A DNA stretch of 64,000 nucleotides from Cheilinus undulatus (taxonomy: Eukaryota; Chordata; Actinopteri; Labriformes; Labridae). Below are positions 11,493 to 24,903 of the stretch, in pieces. The first letter of the stretch is position 1. Each line of letters begins with the position of its first letter. Below the pieces are notes generated by a model. That model was not told the DNA's origin. It saw nothing but the letters and a program-made list of their open reading frames with translations, and searched no databases. The position numbers and the translations under genes are program-made. The stretch covers positions 33,855,855-33,919,854 of the forward strand of contig NC_054867.1 in the NCBI RefSeq assembly GCF_018320785.1, read 5' to 3'.

Positions 11493-13100
11493 GTACAGAA
11501 GTTTGCACTTTTGTTCAAATGAATCCTCTTTGTTCTAATTATGCTTCTTGGCAATAAATTTTACACCATTGGAAAGCCTGTTTATTTCCCTTTTAAATGG
11601 TGCCACATTTGTAAGAAACATGCATTTGCAGGATGCGCAGCGGAGCTGAGTATGTGGGTTATGCCCATGAAAGATTTGCCAGATCTTCTCTGCCAATGCC
11701 ATACAGCTTGTTTTGCTGTTGCTACTGACTCGTTTTAGCTTTTGGTGAACATGGGCCCTGCTACAGTGGTCAGTAGGTGTCTGCTCCAAGAATCGGCATG
11801 CCACGTTTGACTGATCTGGATGGGCCCTTGCAATAGGGCAACTTCAAGCTGGTGGTCCGCAAACCAAGTTGCAGCATTGTTTGGAGTGAGTCCTAGTACC
11901 ATCTCCAAACTGAAGGACCAGTTCCATACAATGGGGGATGTCAGAGACAGGTCGCAAAGTGGGCATCCCAAGAAGACCGTTCCCTCACCCCGTCAGCACT
12001 TTGGTACCGTAGGCTGTTTTCTACAGATTCAGTCAAGGTTTGCAGGGCGATATGGCTGACGACTCTCTGCCCAGTCAATCCGGAACAGACGGCACGCAGC
12101 CAATCTCTGGTCTCATGGGGCTGCTAGGAGGCCTGCCATGACTGCCCTTCACTGTCAGGCGCGTTTGCGCTGGTGTCTGCAACAAGTGCACTGGAACCTA
12201 AACATGTGGAGGAACATTATGTTCAACGATGAGTCCAGATTCTGCCTACGGCAGTGGGATCATAGGGTCAAAGTGTGGAGAAGACACAGAGAACGCTATG
12301 CTGATTGGTGCACTGATAGAGTAACATCTTTTGGTGGAGGCAGTGTGATGGTGTGGGGCAGCGTTTCCTTCACTGGAAAAACGAGGTTTGTCATCATTGG
12401 AGGCAATCTCAATGCAGAGAGATATCAAGATGACTTTCTGCAACCAGTTGCAATCCCATATTTCCAATCTTGGACCACACTCTATCCTCCAAGATGATAA
12501 CACTCGCCCCCACAGAGCGAGGTTTATCAGAGACTACCTCCAGAATTTGGGAGTGGAGAGGATGGAATGGCCTGCCAACAGTCCTGACCTTAACCCCATT
12601 GAACACTTGTGGGATCAGCTTGGGCATGCTGTTCATGCCAGAGTGACCAACACAACCCCCTGGCTGACTTGTGACAAATGCTGGTTGAAGAATGGAATGC
12701 CATCCCACAGCAGTGTGTGACCAGGCTGGTGACCAGCATGAGGAGGAGGTGCCAGGCTGTTGTGGCTGTGTAGGATTCTTCCACACTCTACTGAGGCTTC
12801 CTGTTTGTTAAATGGCCTTTATGTCTTGTTTCTTCAAACTTCAGTCATCCAATCCACCAAACACCAAACAAGAGTCAATGGCAGAATCAGCTGTTTGGGT
12901 ATTGGCAGAAAAGATTTGGCAAGTTTTTCATGGGCACAACCCACATACTTAGCTCTGCTGCTCATCCCAAAAATGCATGTTCCTTACAAATGTGGCATCA
13001 TTTAAAAGGGAAACAAACGGGCTTTCCAACAGCATAAGATTTATTGCCAAGAAGCATAATTAGAACAAAGAAATAATCAACCGAACACAAATGTCCTTAC
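11493..13100 (+). mobile_element. Tc1-like transposon with long terminal inverted repeats
   Basis: An about 1.6-kb element with inverted repeats of roughly 215 bp (11493-11715 and 12885-13100). Both arms contain a shared CTAATTATGCTTCTTGGCAA block (reverse complemented on the right) and matching stretches through a CCCTTTTAAAT block. The length and IR size fit an IR/DR-type Tc1 element. It carries one plus-strand transposase gene, now broken. It lies between the EDEM1 promoter region and the ARL8B polyadenylation site. A minus-strand piece of the same family is at 51960-52150. Confidence 0.85.
11820..12720 (+). pseudogene. Inactivated Tc1-family DD34E transposase
   Basis: The N-terminal part (from 11820) has a helix-turn-helix stretch, SANQVAALFGVSPSTISKL. 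A TGA at 12057-12059 breaks the frame, which continues unchanged to about 12470 through RNRRHAANLWSHGAARRPAM, the first catalytic aspartate in MFNDESRFCL, and GGSVMVWGSVSF. A frameshift near 12470 moves the remainder into another frame, with the second aspartate in ILQDDNTRPHRARF and the glutamate in SPDLNPIEHLWD. The spacing between the last two catalytic residues is 34 residues (DD34E). All three catalytic residues survive, but one stop and one frameshift make the gene non-functional. A second shift near the C-terminus is likely. Confidence 0.9.
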
Positions 13101-13489
13101 TTTTTGAGCTAAGTTTACACTTCTTTTCCTGAACCCCTTCATGTTTACTTCTCTCTAATTGAAGGAACCACTGGGGGCTCCTTACTTAGATCTGCCTTTG
13201 TTCCTCATACATTTATCTCTTTATCCCCACATCCCTCACCCCCATCCCTTCACCTCTCCATCTCCATTGGGCTTTAGCTGATGGCATTATTTGATAAAGG
13301 AAAATTAACCACTCTGAGACCAGTTCAATTCAAAATTTAAAGAGTTACAATTATTTAATCAAAAGAAGAATTTTGTCTTTAGATGGCACAGAGAAATACC
13401 CTCTCAGTACCTTTACAACCACTCACCCATTAAATATACAGAGATAAAGCAAGTTGCTCAAACTTTGGCGAACAAAAAACAGAACGATG
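13101..13489. other. Intergenic spacer between Tc1 element and ARL8B 3' end
   Basis: About 390 bases of mixed-composition DNA between the right inverted repeat of the Tc1 copy and the likely end of the ARL8B transcript. I see no reading frame or structural feature. Confidence 0.5.
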
Positions 13490-13494
13490 TCTGA

Positions 13495-14380
13495 CTTAAA
13501 AAGCATGCCTTTTATTTCTTGTATATATTGAAGTGGTGTTTTTTGTTTGTTTACTCTACCCAGGCAGGCACACCTTGCACACTGCTTTGCTTCGCTTCAG
13601 AGGTGAGAGACGTTGCAAAAGGCACTTTGAATTCTGCCGCTCTCTCACCCTCTGGGCAGCACAAAGGACATCATTCCACCGAGGCTACTGACAAAACAGG
13701 GGCCAACATGAACCACACAATCCTGTACAGCTTTACGTCTAGTACATTCAGACTTTAAATAGAATCATATATTCATACACGCACATCTCACATCAGTAAA
13801 AATCATACTAGCTTGATATTTGTACAGACCTGCAACAAATGACTTTCTTCACTGCGAAATTTTTCTATAACAAGACACGTCTTTGAAAGAAGAAAGCAGA
13901 ATCTTGCAAAAGGTTACAGTCAGTCGACAAGAACGAAAACCAGCGAGTCTCCTGGTGTTACGTCTGACTGTGTGAAGAACACAATCTTAATTTTTTAATA
14001 CCCGTTCAATAGAATAACCCCTTCTTTTGGAGAGTGTTCTTTCATACCCAAGATTAGTGTCATACACTACTGGTATTAACCATCAATAATACATGGATAG
14101 TAAAAGGGAGAGCAGAAATTAATGCAATAGAATACAGCTTTGCAGGCTGATAATGCCAATTGTCTTCCTTAGATTTGGTATCAGAGTCACCTTTTTTAGT
14201 AGTGCATTCTTTGGGGATTGTGAAAACATGACAAGGTAAAAGGGGGGGAAGGGGTGTGTGTGTGTGGCATGAGCATAACAGTGCAGTATGTGAGTAGAAG
14301 ACTGTACATCATAGCAGAGTGAAGGGGGTGTGGCATGATAGTAACATGGCAAACACAACTGGAAAACAGCTACTGCATTT
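13495..14380 (-). other. arl8b: Probable ARL8B 3' untranslated region
   Basis: The stretch runs from the ARL8B stop codon (14381-14383) to a minus-strand AATAAA at 13516-13511, about 870 bases downstream. It contains a short GT run (on the plus strand) near 14254-14267 and no reading frame of note. The 3' end is set only by the hexamer. Confidence 0.5.
13511..13516 (-). terminator. Candidate ARL8B polyadenylation signal AATAAA
   Basis: TTTATT on the plus strand reads AATAAA on the minus strand, about 870 bases past the ARL8B stop. Cleavage would be expected some 10-30 bases further on, near 13485-13500. Confidence 0.45.
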
Positions 14381-17300
14381 TCAGCTCCTCCTGGATTTCG
14401 AGTGCTGGATGAGCCACTGAAGTGTGATATCTGGAATTAAAAAAAGATTGCAGGGTCAGTATGAGAGTCATTTTATGGATCATTTCAGAAGTATTCACAT
14501 ATATGCAATCCTGAAAGTTTAGAGGAAATTCCCAGCAGGCTGTCCCTGATATTTTAGGAGTTTGTTGATCACACATGAACCTCTCAGCAGAAGACTATTC
14601 CTGCAGGAAAGAAGGGACCAGCTCTCAGGAGGAGGTAGAAGAACAATGCAGAAATAGCAGAAGAAACAGCTGCTATGATGACAATTTCCTACTAATGCTT
14701 TGTGTAGTCTGATTTTCAAAATCATCAACAGAAGTGCAGAGAAGAACATACAGATTAGAAAGCATGATAAAGCAGTTTAATGGTCACACTGGTCATTCAT
14801 TAGTAGCAGGATATATTATCACTTCTCCAGCTTGCCCACAGTAATTTTCCCAAATTTTTCCTGCTGCGTTATCACATCTTTTTCCCTTGAAAAATTTACA
14901 AGCAGGGCTGGCAGAAATTTTTAGGTACAGTCGCAGTGAAAAATCCTTCTGTTCTGGCTCAAAACTTAGTTCATGCTGAAAACTTGAGGGCATTTTCAGG
15001 ATTTTCTAGTAAGTTTGGAAGAATTGTTAGTGTCAGATTTAGCTCAAAAGAACTGTGTTTAACTGCCTCTACCAACATAACTTAAAGTAGTGATATTTGT
15101 CATTTTAATAAAGGTTAAGTCCAGTTTGGCATTGGTAGTGACAGAAATCAAACGGATCATCAGCATAAAAAAGGCAGAACCCTTTCTCTACTTTTTACTA
15201 CAGTGGTAAAACATAGTAATGAAGAACAAGACATTAGCAAGTTAATTTAAAACAAAAATGTTCATAACTTGGTTCATAATGGATGCAGAATTTCCCAGAA
15301 AGGGAAGGGGTACTAGCCCCCCTCTGTGTTGGCTCTGGAGGAAGTAAGGGGTGTTACAGAGACAAGTAGGGATCAAGAAGGGTGTAAGCGGGGAGTGCAC
15401 ACCGTGTGTTTTACGACTGTGTATGTATGTGGAGCTAGTGCTCTCCTGCGTTCTCTCACACTTCTAAAATGCCTCAACACAATTTGAATTAAAGGCAAAC
15501 ACACACACACACCAGGGCCAGTTGGCACATAGCATGCTGAGGCATGACTGCCCCCCAGTCCGCCCCATTCACATTTCTTCAAGTCCAGCAGAGCCTGGGT
15601 ATGGATGCATCATCTCGCCATAAGATGACACGTGCCATTTACAGGAAGTGTGGTCTCAGAGTCAGCACAACGGAGAATAGGACTGTAACTTTACTTCCTT
15701 TGAGTTTTATTTTGTGTCATTTTGGTCAGATAAAGGCCTCTAACTCTCCACCACTGTTTAAAATTATTGTTGAGTGGAACAGTCAAACTGGTTATCAGCT
15801 ATGTGCATGTTGCATTAGCGTGTTTGAGAGTGTGTGAGCAAATTACACTATGCTGAAGCCCACATATTCCATCCATGCCAAGTGAAAAGCACTTGCACAG
15901 GTCAAATAAATGGGACTTTAAGCGTGCTTGGGTACAGTGCGGACTGCTAAGTGTTAGTGCACCCTAAGAGATTGTGAATCAAGATGAATTCTTTGACAAG
16001 CAATGACAGCAGAGCTTCATTATATCACTGCTGCAGAAATGCACTGAGAAAAGGGCAGATGCTGCAAACATTTAAAGAACCCATTATCCTGAAACTGAAA
16101 GGGTGGCACAAGTAGGCCTTTGATATTACAGAGATGTTGCAATGCAATCATTAACAAGGGCATAGTACCAGAGGGTCTTCTATCATTCATTGTCACTCTG
16201 CAAAGCAAAGCCCTTCACATGCTGGCTATTCAAGGTGGATTATTCAGCCGCTATGCTTCTCTGCAGTGTGTTTTGGAGGCAGAACGGTGGGGAAAAATGT
16301 TGTTCTGTCCCTGATTCAATATCAGACAAAACAACAACGGTGAAATGGACGTAAGATGGTGGTAAGACCTGCCACTGTTGCGGCATTGTCGATTTAAATA
16401 TAAAGGCTTCATGGTGTAGCTTCCTTATGGTTGTAGAATCACACCTTTAAAAAGGCTTTTGTTGGTAGATGTTCCCAAGACAGCACAGGGAGCAGGTACA
16501 CAAGAGGCACTGAGGAGTGACAGCCAATAACTGAGCACAAATTGAGTTCAGATCTTTGAAAGTTGGAAGTTAAACTCACAAAAACTGCCCCATTTCTTTA
16601 TTATCTTCCAAAAACACCCTTGTGTTAACAGGCTTTTAGACATAACTTCTTTGCTATAATCTTGCTTGTTTTTTTACATGTATTTTAATGCTGTTCTGCA
16701 GAATGCACTTCGTTAAATTATGTACCACAAATTTGCTTAACAATGAAATCAGAAACATTATCATTGCTAAAAATTCCTCTGAGGTGTTGCTGGGATATCG
16801 TGGTTGAAAAGGAGATAACTAAACTTTTGTCAGAGAAAAACAAAAGGAGACACAAATGAGCCCACAATCTTTAAATGTAGCTTACCAATGTTGTCTTTTT
16901 CTTTGCAGGAAATTGAGTAGCAGCAGATCTCTCTGTCCTGAATAGCTGACAGATTCCTTTGAAAGAAAAGTGGAACGAACAAGTAAATCAACGATACATT
17001 GGTGTGCACTCTGGCTAATAATCAGTCTCATTAACCTACATTGTTTAGGGAAAAAAATCTGTCTTTTATTTCAATTCAACAGCAGAGGGAGCCAGTTCCT
17101 TACAGTAATCTAATACCACACAGCTCAAAGTTTTTACAAAAACAAATGAATGATCCTGTGAGAGTTCAAGTGTTCAACAAACTGAACTGAATACAAATAC
17201 ACAGATCTGATGTTTGCAAAACAAACAGACTTTTAAAGAGTCAAATCCCATATTATTCATCCGAGGTAACTTTCATTACAACTGCTCATACTTACATTTT

Positions 17301-20300
17301 CTCAATGAGCTGCTTCTCGTCTAAAGCAGTGGGAAGGTCTCTTTTGTTACCAAGTACCAAAACCTGAAAACACACAACAATCAAAATCTAAACATGCAGC
17401 AAGCCACCAAGGCAGAGCCTACACTCCGCTGCTGTAGACATTGCACGTACTGGTTTCATGAGAAAACTTACAGGAATTCCTTGCAACTGAGGTTTGTCTA
17501 ATAAATTATGAAGCTCATTTCTGGAAGCCTCCACCTTTTCTCGATCTGCTGCATCAACCATGTACCTAAAAATGAGAAACAACATGAAAAAAGGTGTTTT
17601 TATATTCTCACAGACATTTTTTCAGACAAGCATCAGAATTCTAACTAGGATTATACTCACACAATTGCATTAACTCCCCTACAGTACCGCTCCCACATGC
17701 TCCTGAACCTTGGCTGGCCTCCTATGTCCCAGATCTGTGGGATCAAGGGAACATCATTGTTAATAAAAACAACATTAACGCCCTGTTATCCGTCTGATGG
17801 ATTCTTTTTTACCTTGATGGTGACATTTCCTTTGGAGACTTTCCTCATGTTGAAGCCAACTGTAGGGATCATGTCTTCACTGAAGTGCCCTGACTGAAAA
17901 GAAAGACACAAGAAGATTTCCTCACTTTAACAAAAATAAGTGCAATTTCTGGCTTAAAACCATAACCTGTTTATTAAGATGGGCAGAGTGGAATAAATCA
18001 AGATATTGTCCAAATTGATATAAAATAACTTCCCTGAACATATGTGGTTGTTTAAGCATTTGTGGATATGTGCAAATTTGATCATCTCTGCACAAAGTAT
18101 AATGTAATATATTTTACTATAAGTTGGTTTTTCAATGGGAAAGACATTTTTAAAGTATGATTTGTTACATGGGATCCCATGTTTTCAAATGAAAATACTA
18201 TTATTTGTAGGAATGCACAATTTTATTGGCATGATTTCAGTATCAGCAGATATGAGCTTAAAAGTGAATTAACAGTGTTGAAAGTAATGAAAATTCATGC
18301 AGAAATTAACAATGAATATTTTGGCTATAAAAATCTGCCTTTATCAGCTGTGAATGAACATGGCTGAATGAACAAATAGGTAAATGAGTTTCAAAGCTGG
18401 ACCAAGTGTGTTTAAGGACTGAAACCTTTTCATTTTGTTATCGTCATAAATATGTTATAAATTATTTGCAAATCATCACATATGTGGATAATTTGAGATA
18501 AACTGATTTCGTAATAATAGTAAAAACATTCAGAAAGGACAAGTTTCTGAATGGTATCAAAACATTTTCTTAGCTTTTGAAACAGAGGAAGTGGCGACTT
18601 GGGACAAAGTGTCCACTGACTAGTGAATCTAGGATGTTGTTAATCTGTAATATAGATTTTATCCATAAAACTTTAGAAACTAAGAGCACAGAAAATACGT
18701 GTTCCAATCAGAGTTACAAAGCTACTTTAGCCAGATGTGTGATGGCATCCAAGTGCAATTAATCAGCATGCAGTTTTTAATTGCATCTTTCACCTCTGTA
18801 ATTAATAAACTGAAAGTCCGGCCAGTGCCTCCTTTCCCACATATCTTTCCCCAACTCTCCCATCCCTATTTTTGATTCTACCTACTGTCCTCCCTGTCAA
18901 TAAACACATTAAAAGCCCCAAATATATATAAAAAAACACCTAGTGTAACTTCCAAAAGTTTTATCCCAACGCCTCCTTTTCTAGGCCATCTGCCCTTAAA
19001 ATAGAGTTGCAAAGGATAGTGTACAGATGCACAGACAGTACCAGACATTAAATCATGATTAGATTGTTTTCTTAATTGCAGATCTTGCAGATGATTTGCA
19101 AGGTTCTGGGATATTTCCCATAATGCACTGTTTGGAGTGTCTCCAGAAAACTCTGTTGCACTTCCCTCTACACCTCCATCCCAACAAGAATCAGGACACC
19201 CTGCCCCTAGACGTGAACCTGCAAAATAGGCTAAGTGGTAGGGGCAAGGGGTGAGCTGGGAGTCCGTCTGAAGTAAAAATGGAGAAGGGTTCACCACACC
19301 ATAAAAGACTGTAACGGAAAATTGTAGAAGGAAAATGTTTCTCAATGTATAATCCCGAAGAATCTGGGGATTTCAAGGTCCAGGTTTCAATTTTCACCTG
19401 TTTTGCCACTAGATAGATATGTTGTCTTTGTGCTGTTTTTTTTAATTAAATATGGCATGTAATTTTTCCATATTCACATCTGTTTTATTCATATTTCCCA
19501 ACTGGTTCTGGAAAGAAGCCAGACTTATGAAAGCAAACATGTAGAAAATAAAAACAGATTATATTTGTTTTACACCAAATCAAGCTCAATACTGCATCAG
19601 CATTTGCTAAGGCCTTTGAGAATTTTCATTACTACAAACTGGAAAGGGAAAAATGATCCACATCAGCAGTCAGAACCAGTGGCATTTCCCCCTCTCACAT
19701 CAGACCCCACAAGCTGTTTATATTTCTTCTCCTCCTGCTTTCTTTGAACACGTACTGTCTGCTGTCCACACATTTCTCAGCACATGACTTTCTGGAGTCA
19801 CCTGATGAAGCTAAGTGGAAATGAGTGCAGTGGTCTTATGACTAAGAAAGGAGGAGGAACAAACCCCGCTACTACCATTCACTGGCTGCCGAAGCATTTT
19901 TTTAAATTTCCACACTGTGAAGGAACAATCAGGGCTATATTCCATCGTCAACCCCAACTTCCTCTTTGAAACTCTACCTGTAAACCAACACCAACAAACA
20001 CTGATAAGCCTTCTGCAAAATGAGAACATTTTCTGACAAGACGCTGCTTCCTGCAGCGCTCTGTTGCTGTTTCCTGTCTCCGGAGCGACATTTACTCACA
20101 TTAATACTGCTACTTATCACTGTGGCTGACACCTGAAACTTTACTTTATTGTTACACCAATACTTTATCAGTTAAATTACTAGTTATTTTCTTCATTAGT
20201 CCATGAGTTATTTGATGAATTGAATATTGCCTGGTTGAGTTTCTGTTATCTTAGGGTGATGCTTCCAAAGAGCTGCACTAACCCACAAACAGGAAGACAG

Positions 20301-21796
20301 TTTTACAATGATGTAAAACCCTGAAAATCTTTGCAAATAAAGTGGAACCTTGCAGATTTAATAGAACATAAAATTTGCATAATGAAACAATAAATGAAGT
20401 TGTGGGTTGGAGGAATTATTTTACCAGTGGAAAAATATTCTGTAATTGTTGAAGCTCTTAACATGAATTGTTGACACCAAAGCAACTCAACTGAAAAGCA
20501 CTCTTGAAAAATGGCAAGCTCAAAAATCACTTATATTTATATAAAAATTAAAACAGGCAACATGAGAAAGGCTTGGAAAAAATGCAATCTTTAGATACTA
20601 AACATCTCCTTCCCTCTCACTTTTCAAAAACTGAAGGGACTGGCAACGATATACTTAGAGGTCAGTAAGTCATCTCTATCAGTTTTATACATCACTCCAT
20701 GCCACGTGATGCACAGATGGAAAGCTTGAATGGTTGTCAAGAGGAGCTGGAAATAACTTAAGAGTAACATGCATGTGTGCTTATTCTCCATGGAGAATTA
20801 ATGACTTCAAATAAAGGCACCCAATTCCTCTTCACACTTCTCACAATGTGCTGCAGAAACTCTGATGCTGTTTAGACAGTGGCATATTGCTTCACCAGAG
20901 ACGGCCACTTTTGAGAAACACTTTGCAAACTTGCACAACCCTCGAACAGATGCTTCCCATCTTTGGTCACAGGAGGTCAAACTGAAATACACAATTAGTC
21001 AGTATGTTTTATTTGTGCAAGCTTTCTATGTGTAGTCTAGTTGCCACTTTATTTCTGCAGCTGACCACATACACACTGCCATAGACAGATCATAACTGAA
21101 AATGTTCAATAATAGTTTAAATAGTTTTAAAAGACCCAGGCTCTTTACTTTTTGCAACAGGCTTCTAATTTTTCTTGTTTCTGAGTTAAGGTTAGCGCCA
21201 ACTTGTTGCAGGAGATATGGCAAAACTCCCATAATATATGTTTATGTTTTTTTAGCTTTAAAGAGAAGAAACGTGTATGAAAGTGACACTACTGGAGGTT
21301 ATAAGGTGCTGTCAGCTTTGTCGTAACTTTAAAATGAGTTTAGCGGGGATAAAGACACAACAAAGCTAATGTACGTACGCTGTGCTTAGTTTTAGCATGC
21401 TACACAATCATAACACAGTAAGAAACTAGCCTTTAAGAAAACACCAGCTGCTAACTAGCTAGCCCTGCTGTCTCTCTGACACAAAACCAACAACCTGCCT
21501 GTATTTCAGGCTTGTTTCCATGGGTACACCTGTCCTGAAAGACGTCGTTTAATATCTGAAAAGCAGACAGGGTAGTGTTAGCACACACCTAGCTTGGTTA
21601 CTGTTATCCCATTATTAAGGCTAATGATATTAGCACTACTCCATAGCGAGGTGGCTAACAGCTGAACACTTACAGCGATCACGTTTACAAATGTTGTTTT
21701 TCCCGAGTACTGGAGACCGACCAGCGTCAGCTCCATCTCCTCCTTCCAAAACAGAGACTTGAACCAGTCCAAAAGCCGGTTTATAAGTGCCAGCAT
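14381..21796 (-). CDS. arl8b: ARL8B, Arf-like small GTPase 8B
   Basis: Lysosomal Arf-like GTPase that recruits kinesin-1 via SKIP/PLEKHM2 and the HOPS complex, controlling lysosome positioning and fusion. Seven coding exons with matching phases: 21796-21674, 17893-17813, 17734-17661, 17565-17472, 17363-17296, 16956-16886, 14430-14381. They sum to 561 bp, giving 186 residues, the same length as human ARL8B. Visible motifs are the amphipathic N-terminal helix [21 protein letters not shown]-loop GLQYSGKTT, switch II WDIGGQ, the NKRD guanine-specificity motif, and SCK near the C-terminus; the protein ends HSKSRRS. There is no N-terminal myristoylation glycine, as expected for ARL8. The paralogue (arl8ba or arl8bb in fish naming) cannot be decided here. 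EDEM1 follows in the same orientation. Confidence 0.98.
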
Positions 21797-22089
21797 CTTG
21801 AGGTCGTTGTTTAAACTCCCCTGTGGTGCTGTCTGTTCCTCCCTCCCTGTCAGATGTGGCGTTTTCCAGTCAGGAAGGGAAGTGGGACGCATGCAGCTGT
21901 CATATGACCAGTCTTCCAAAACGACCCTGAAACCCTCTACAGGCATACGGGGGAAATACAGTCTACTTTAGCCAAGAAGCAGCAGCTCCGATCACAATAA
22001 CAAGTCACGATTTTAAGGGTAATCGCATGCCCACTAAATTGCTCTCAGAGGCGGTTTTACCTTCATCATTAGGCCTCGAGCTGCGTGGG

Positions 22090-22225
22090 GCTTCAAGTTT
22101 AGTTGTGTAAGAGGTACAGGACTATTGTACTCAAGTATAGTACAGTCAGTCTGTTTAAATTTACTTACAAATGAAAGTACTAGTCTAAATCTACTCGAAC
22201 AAAAGTAAAACTATTTATTTTAAGG
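22090..22225 (-). repeat. Fragment of a TACTTTTACTT-type dispersed repeat
   Basis: The stretch contains spaced AGTAC/GTACT motifs (TACTCAAGTATAGTAC and similar) resembling, in reverse orientation, the stretch at 29490-29630. Both look like copies of a widespread fish repeat with degenerate TTTTACTT units. Assignment is by pattern only. Confidence 0.35.
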
Positions 22226-22560
22226 TTTACTATAAGCACTGAGAAATACTGAAGAGTTTCACAGTAATGGCAAGAACTACAGGTTGTTCAGGTAAGAGCA
22301 CACCTTTCACGCTCGATTTTTTTCCTGACTTTCTGGAACTTTTAGGGAGTTTTTTTGTTTGTTTGTTTGTTTGTTTGTTTGTTTTTTTGTTGTTGTTTTT
22401 TTGTTTTTTTTATGCTTGGGGGAAATTGTTTGGAAATGTTACACAATTTTTGATGAATTTCGGGGACATTTATTTGTAGAGTATTGGTGCTTTGAGTGGA
22501 AATTTTGAGTGGAATTTGCCTTAAAATTTCAGGCAAAAAATAAATAAATAAATAAAAAAA

Positions 22561-22619
22561 GAAATCCCACAAATTCCTTGAAAATTTCCTGAAAATTTTC
22601 AAGGAATTTGTGGGATTTT
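22561..22619. repeat. Near-perfect hairpin inverted repeat
   Basis: The arm at 22562-22586 (beginning AAATCCCACAAATTCC) is the exact reverse complement of 22594-22618. One more T-A pair closes the loop to five bases. A- and T-rich tracts on the two sides extend the symmetry loosely. It lies about 770 bases upstream of the ARL8B start, on the side of the first TNF receptor's 3' end. Confidence 0.85.
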
Positions 22620-24903
22620 TTTTTTCTTTTTCAGAAACCTTCATAGAAGTATTTGGGGAATGTCCAAGAATGTGTTTTTATGGTATTTTGAAAAATGATT
22701 TTTAGTATTTTCATTGACATTTTGGTAATGTCATTGAAATTTTAGGGAATTTTAGGGGATTTTTGTGTTTTTGAAATTGATTTTAATTTTTTGATCATTT
22801 TTAATTTTCTAATTTTTTTAAAACATGTTTATATTTTAATAATTTAGAGTAATTTCCCAAGACCTCAAGAACCTTTAGTAAAAAAAAAAATCAAAATGAC
22901 TTCCTATAAGTAAAGAAATAAATTGGTATTGTATTGTGCAGTAAGATAGGTCTGTTGTACTTATATGAATACATCATGTTTTTGGTGTGAGAACTACTTC
23001 CTGTTCAAAGAAGGGTGTCTTTGAATGGGAATTTTTACTGAGTTTTGTGGGGAAAATCATCAAGTACAAATCTAAGTATTCAGAACACAGGGCTTAGTTT
23101 TTATACTTATTGGGCTCTGCAACCCAAACAAAAGCATGGGTCTCAGGAGGATGTGTTTAAAAATATATGAAAAATCATAGTACTATAAAAAAAATGATAA
23201 CAATATTGTATAATGTTAAAACACAAATCATAAAACTCAAGCCTTTATTTAAACATTAGTGCATACATTTATTTATCCATTACTTAATAAAAACAATATA
23301 ATACAAATTCCAGGAGAACAAATTGGGTCAGGTCTCCAAAGATAGCAATACTTCATGAGCTTTATTAGGAATTTTTTTAAATGAATTATTACATTTTATA
23401 TACATACATTAATAAACAAATAGCTTAAAATCCCCCAAATCACGATGATATTTGTAGTTATGCCATTGATGATATTCTTTGAATTTCAAGTTTGTACTCC
23501 TGCAGTTTGATTGGTTGGCTTGAGTAACTGCAGGTTTGTTTGCAGAAAAAGGTAAGGTACAATATTGTGCACAATTACACAAAGCTTCATTGAGCACTCC
23601 TCAGAATTCCTCCTTAGATTCAGATTGTCTTTATTTCATCATCCAGCCTCTGTTATCTTCAGGCACTGACTCTATGGAGGTCTGTCCATGACTGTAAGTG
23701 TTCTATCACTGTTTTCTCCCAAAATAGGATTTCAATGCATTAGCAGTGGCTTGGCTGAAAAATAATCATGTGCTCTCTAGAAAGGCACAATGATGTAGAA
23801 TAACACTGCTAAACAGTAAAGCTAATAGCAGCGTAAGACTTCTGCATAGTGCTGTAAAATGTTAAACAGGTTTGCTTACTCTTCAGCGAGGTACAATTAT
23901 AAGTCTGTGGAGGTTCTCAGTCAGCAGATAACCCAACAATTAATCCTAAAGAAGGCAGGAATAGGCTGACGTTCTGGAAGTTGTTTCACCATTAAATGTT
24001 AAATTTTAAGAAATGTCTGAATTTGTGATTTGTGAGAAAACATCCACAGGGGCAGTTTATGTAATCTGGAGGCCTCAGACAAAGGCCAGTATGAGAATAA
24101 AATCAAAATATTTTGAAGCATCTCTTTTCAGTAAGAAAGCCAGAGAAGTACAAGACATACCCAAGACTTCATTATAAAAACATACACTAATGCCACTCGC
24201 TTCTCAGCCCTTGGAGGCTATAGATAAATCAAACTAACCTCATTCTTATAGTTTAACATCCATAGGCCAGATATAACTCTCAAAAATAAAATACGTGCTC
24301 ACTATTGTGGCATTATCTATCATTCTGCCACAAATCACACAAATTTTTTTGTTAGTTGCATGGCATTTTACCACATGTAGTAATTCACTGTTTGATTGCA
24401 GTTGCCTATACCTCTACCTAATGGTAAAGGCATCTATGCCATCATCATAGAACAATAAAATAGTCAAAGAATCTTAAAAAATCATGAAACATGCACAGAT
24501 ATTTACAAAACAGTTGTTATAGCTAAAGGCACCATTGAACATATAGAGAATAATAACAGAATGTACCATAGTCTTTGCACAATCTACTATTGTGATTTAG
24601 TACTGTTAAATCACTCTGCATACAGAGCTACATGCATCCTTACCGTGACTTCCTGTTTTGACTGCTGAATAGCTTTGCTAGAGCAGACTGTGGCTACATG
24701 CCTTAATCAAAGGTATTTCACTTCAGTAGTAATAAAGATATCACTGCATAGTTCTGTCCAACCAGGAACTTCACATTTACAAACCAGCATCTCTTACCTA
24801 TGATTTCTATGTGTTTGCATAAAGCTTAGATACTTAATTACTTTTCAGTATTATGGTCCAGTTTGAGGTTAAACAGACTCCTAGTTTCATCTTAGACTTG
24901 ATG

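Larger units (their letters stand above)
21797..24903. other. ARL8B 5' flank and intergenic DNA, no gene seen
   Basis: 21797-21960 is the likely ARL8B 5' UTR/promoter. After that come a TACTT-rich repeat (22090-22225), a TTTG microsatellite (about 22357-22384) and a strong hairpin (22561-22619). From 22650 to 24900 the DNA is AT-rich with only short frames lacking recognisable domains. The 3' UTR of the TNF receptor on the minus strand probably occupies part of 23200-24900, but I could not fix its end. Confidence 0.5.

Noticed and set aside
18878-19345. 155-codon frame on the minus strand in ARL8B intron 1
   Set aside because: It has no recognisable domain and low-complexity composition, and lies within the intron of a well-defined gene.
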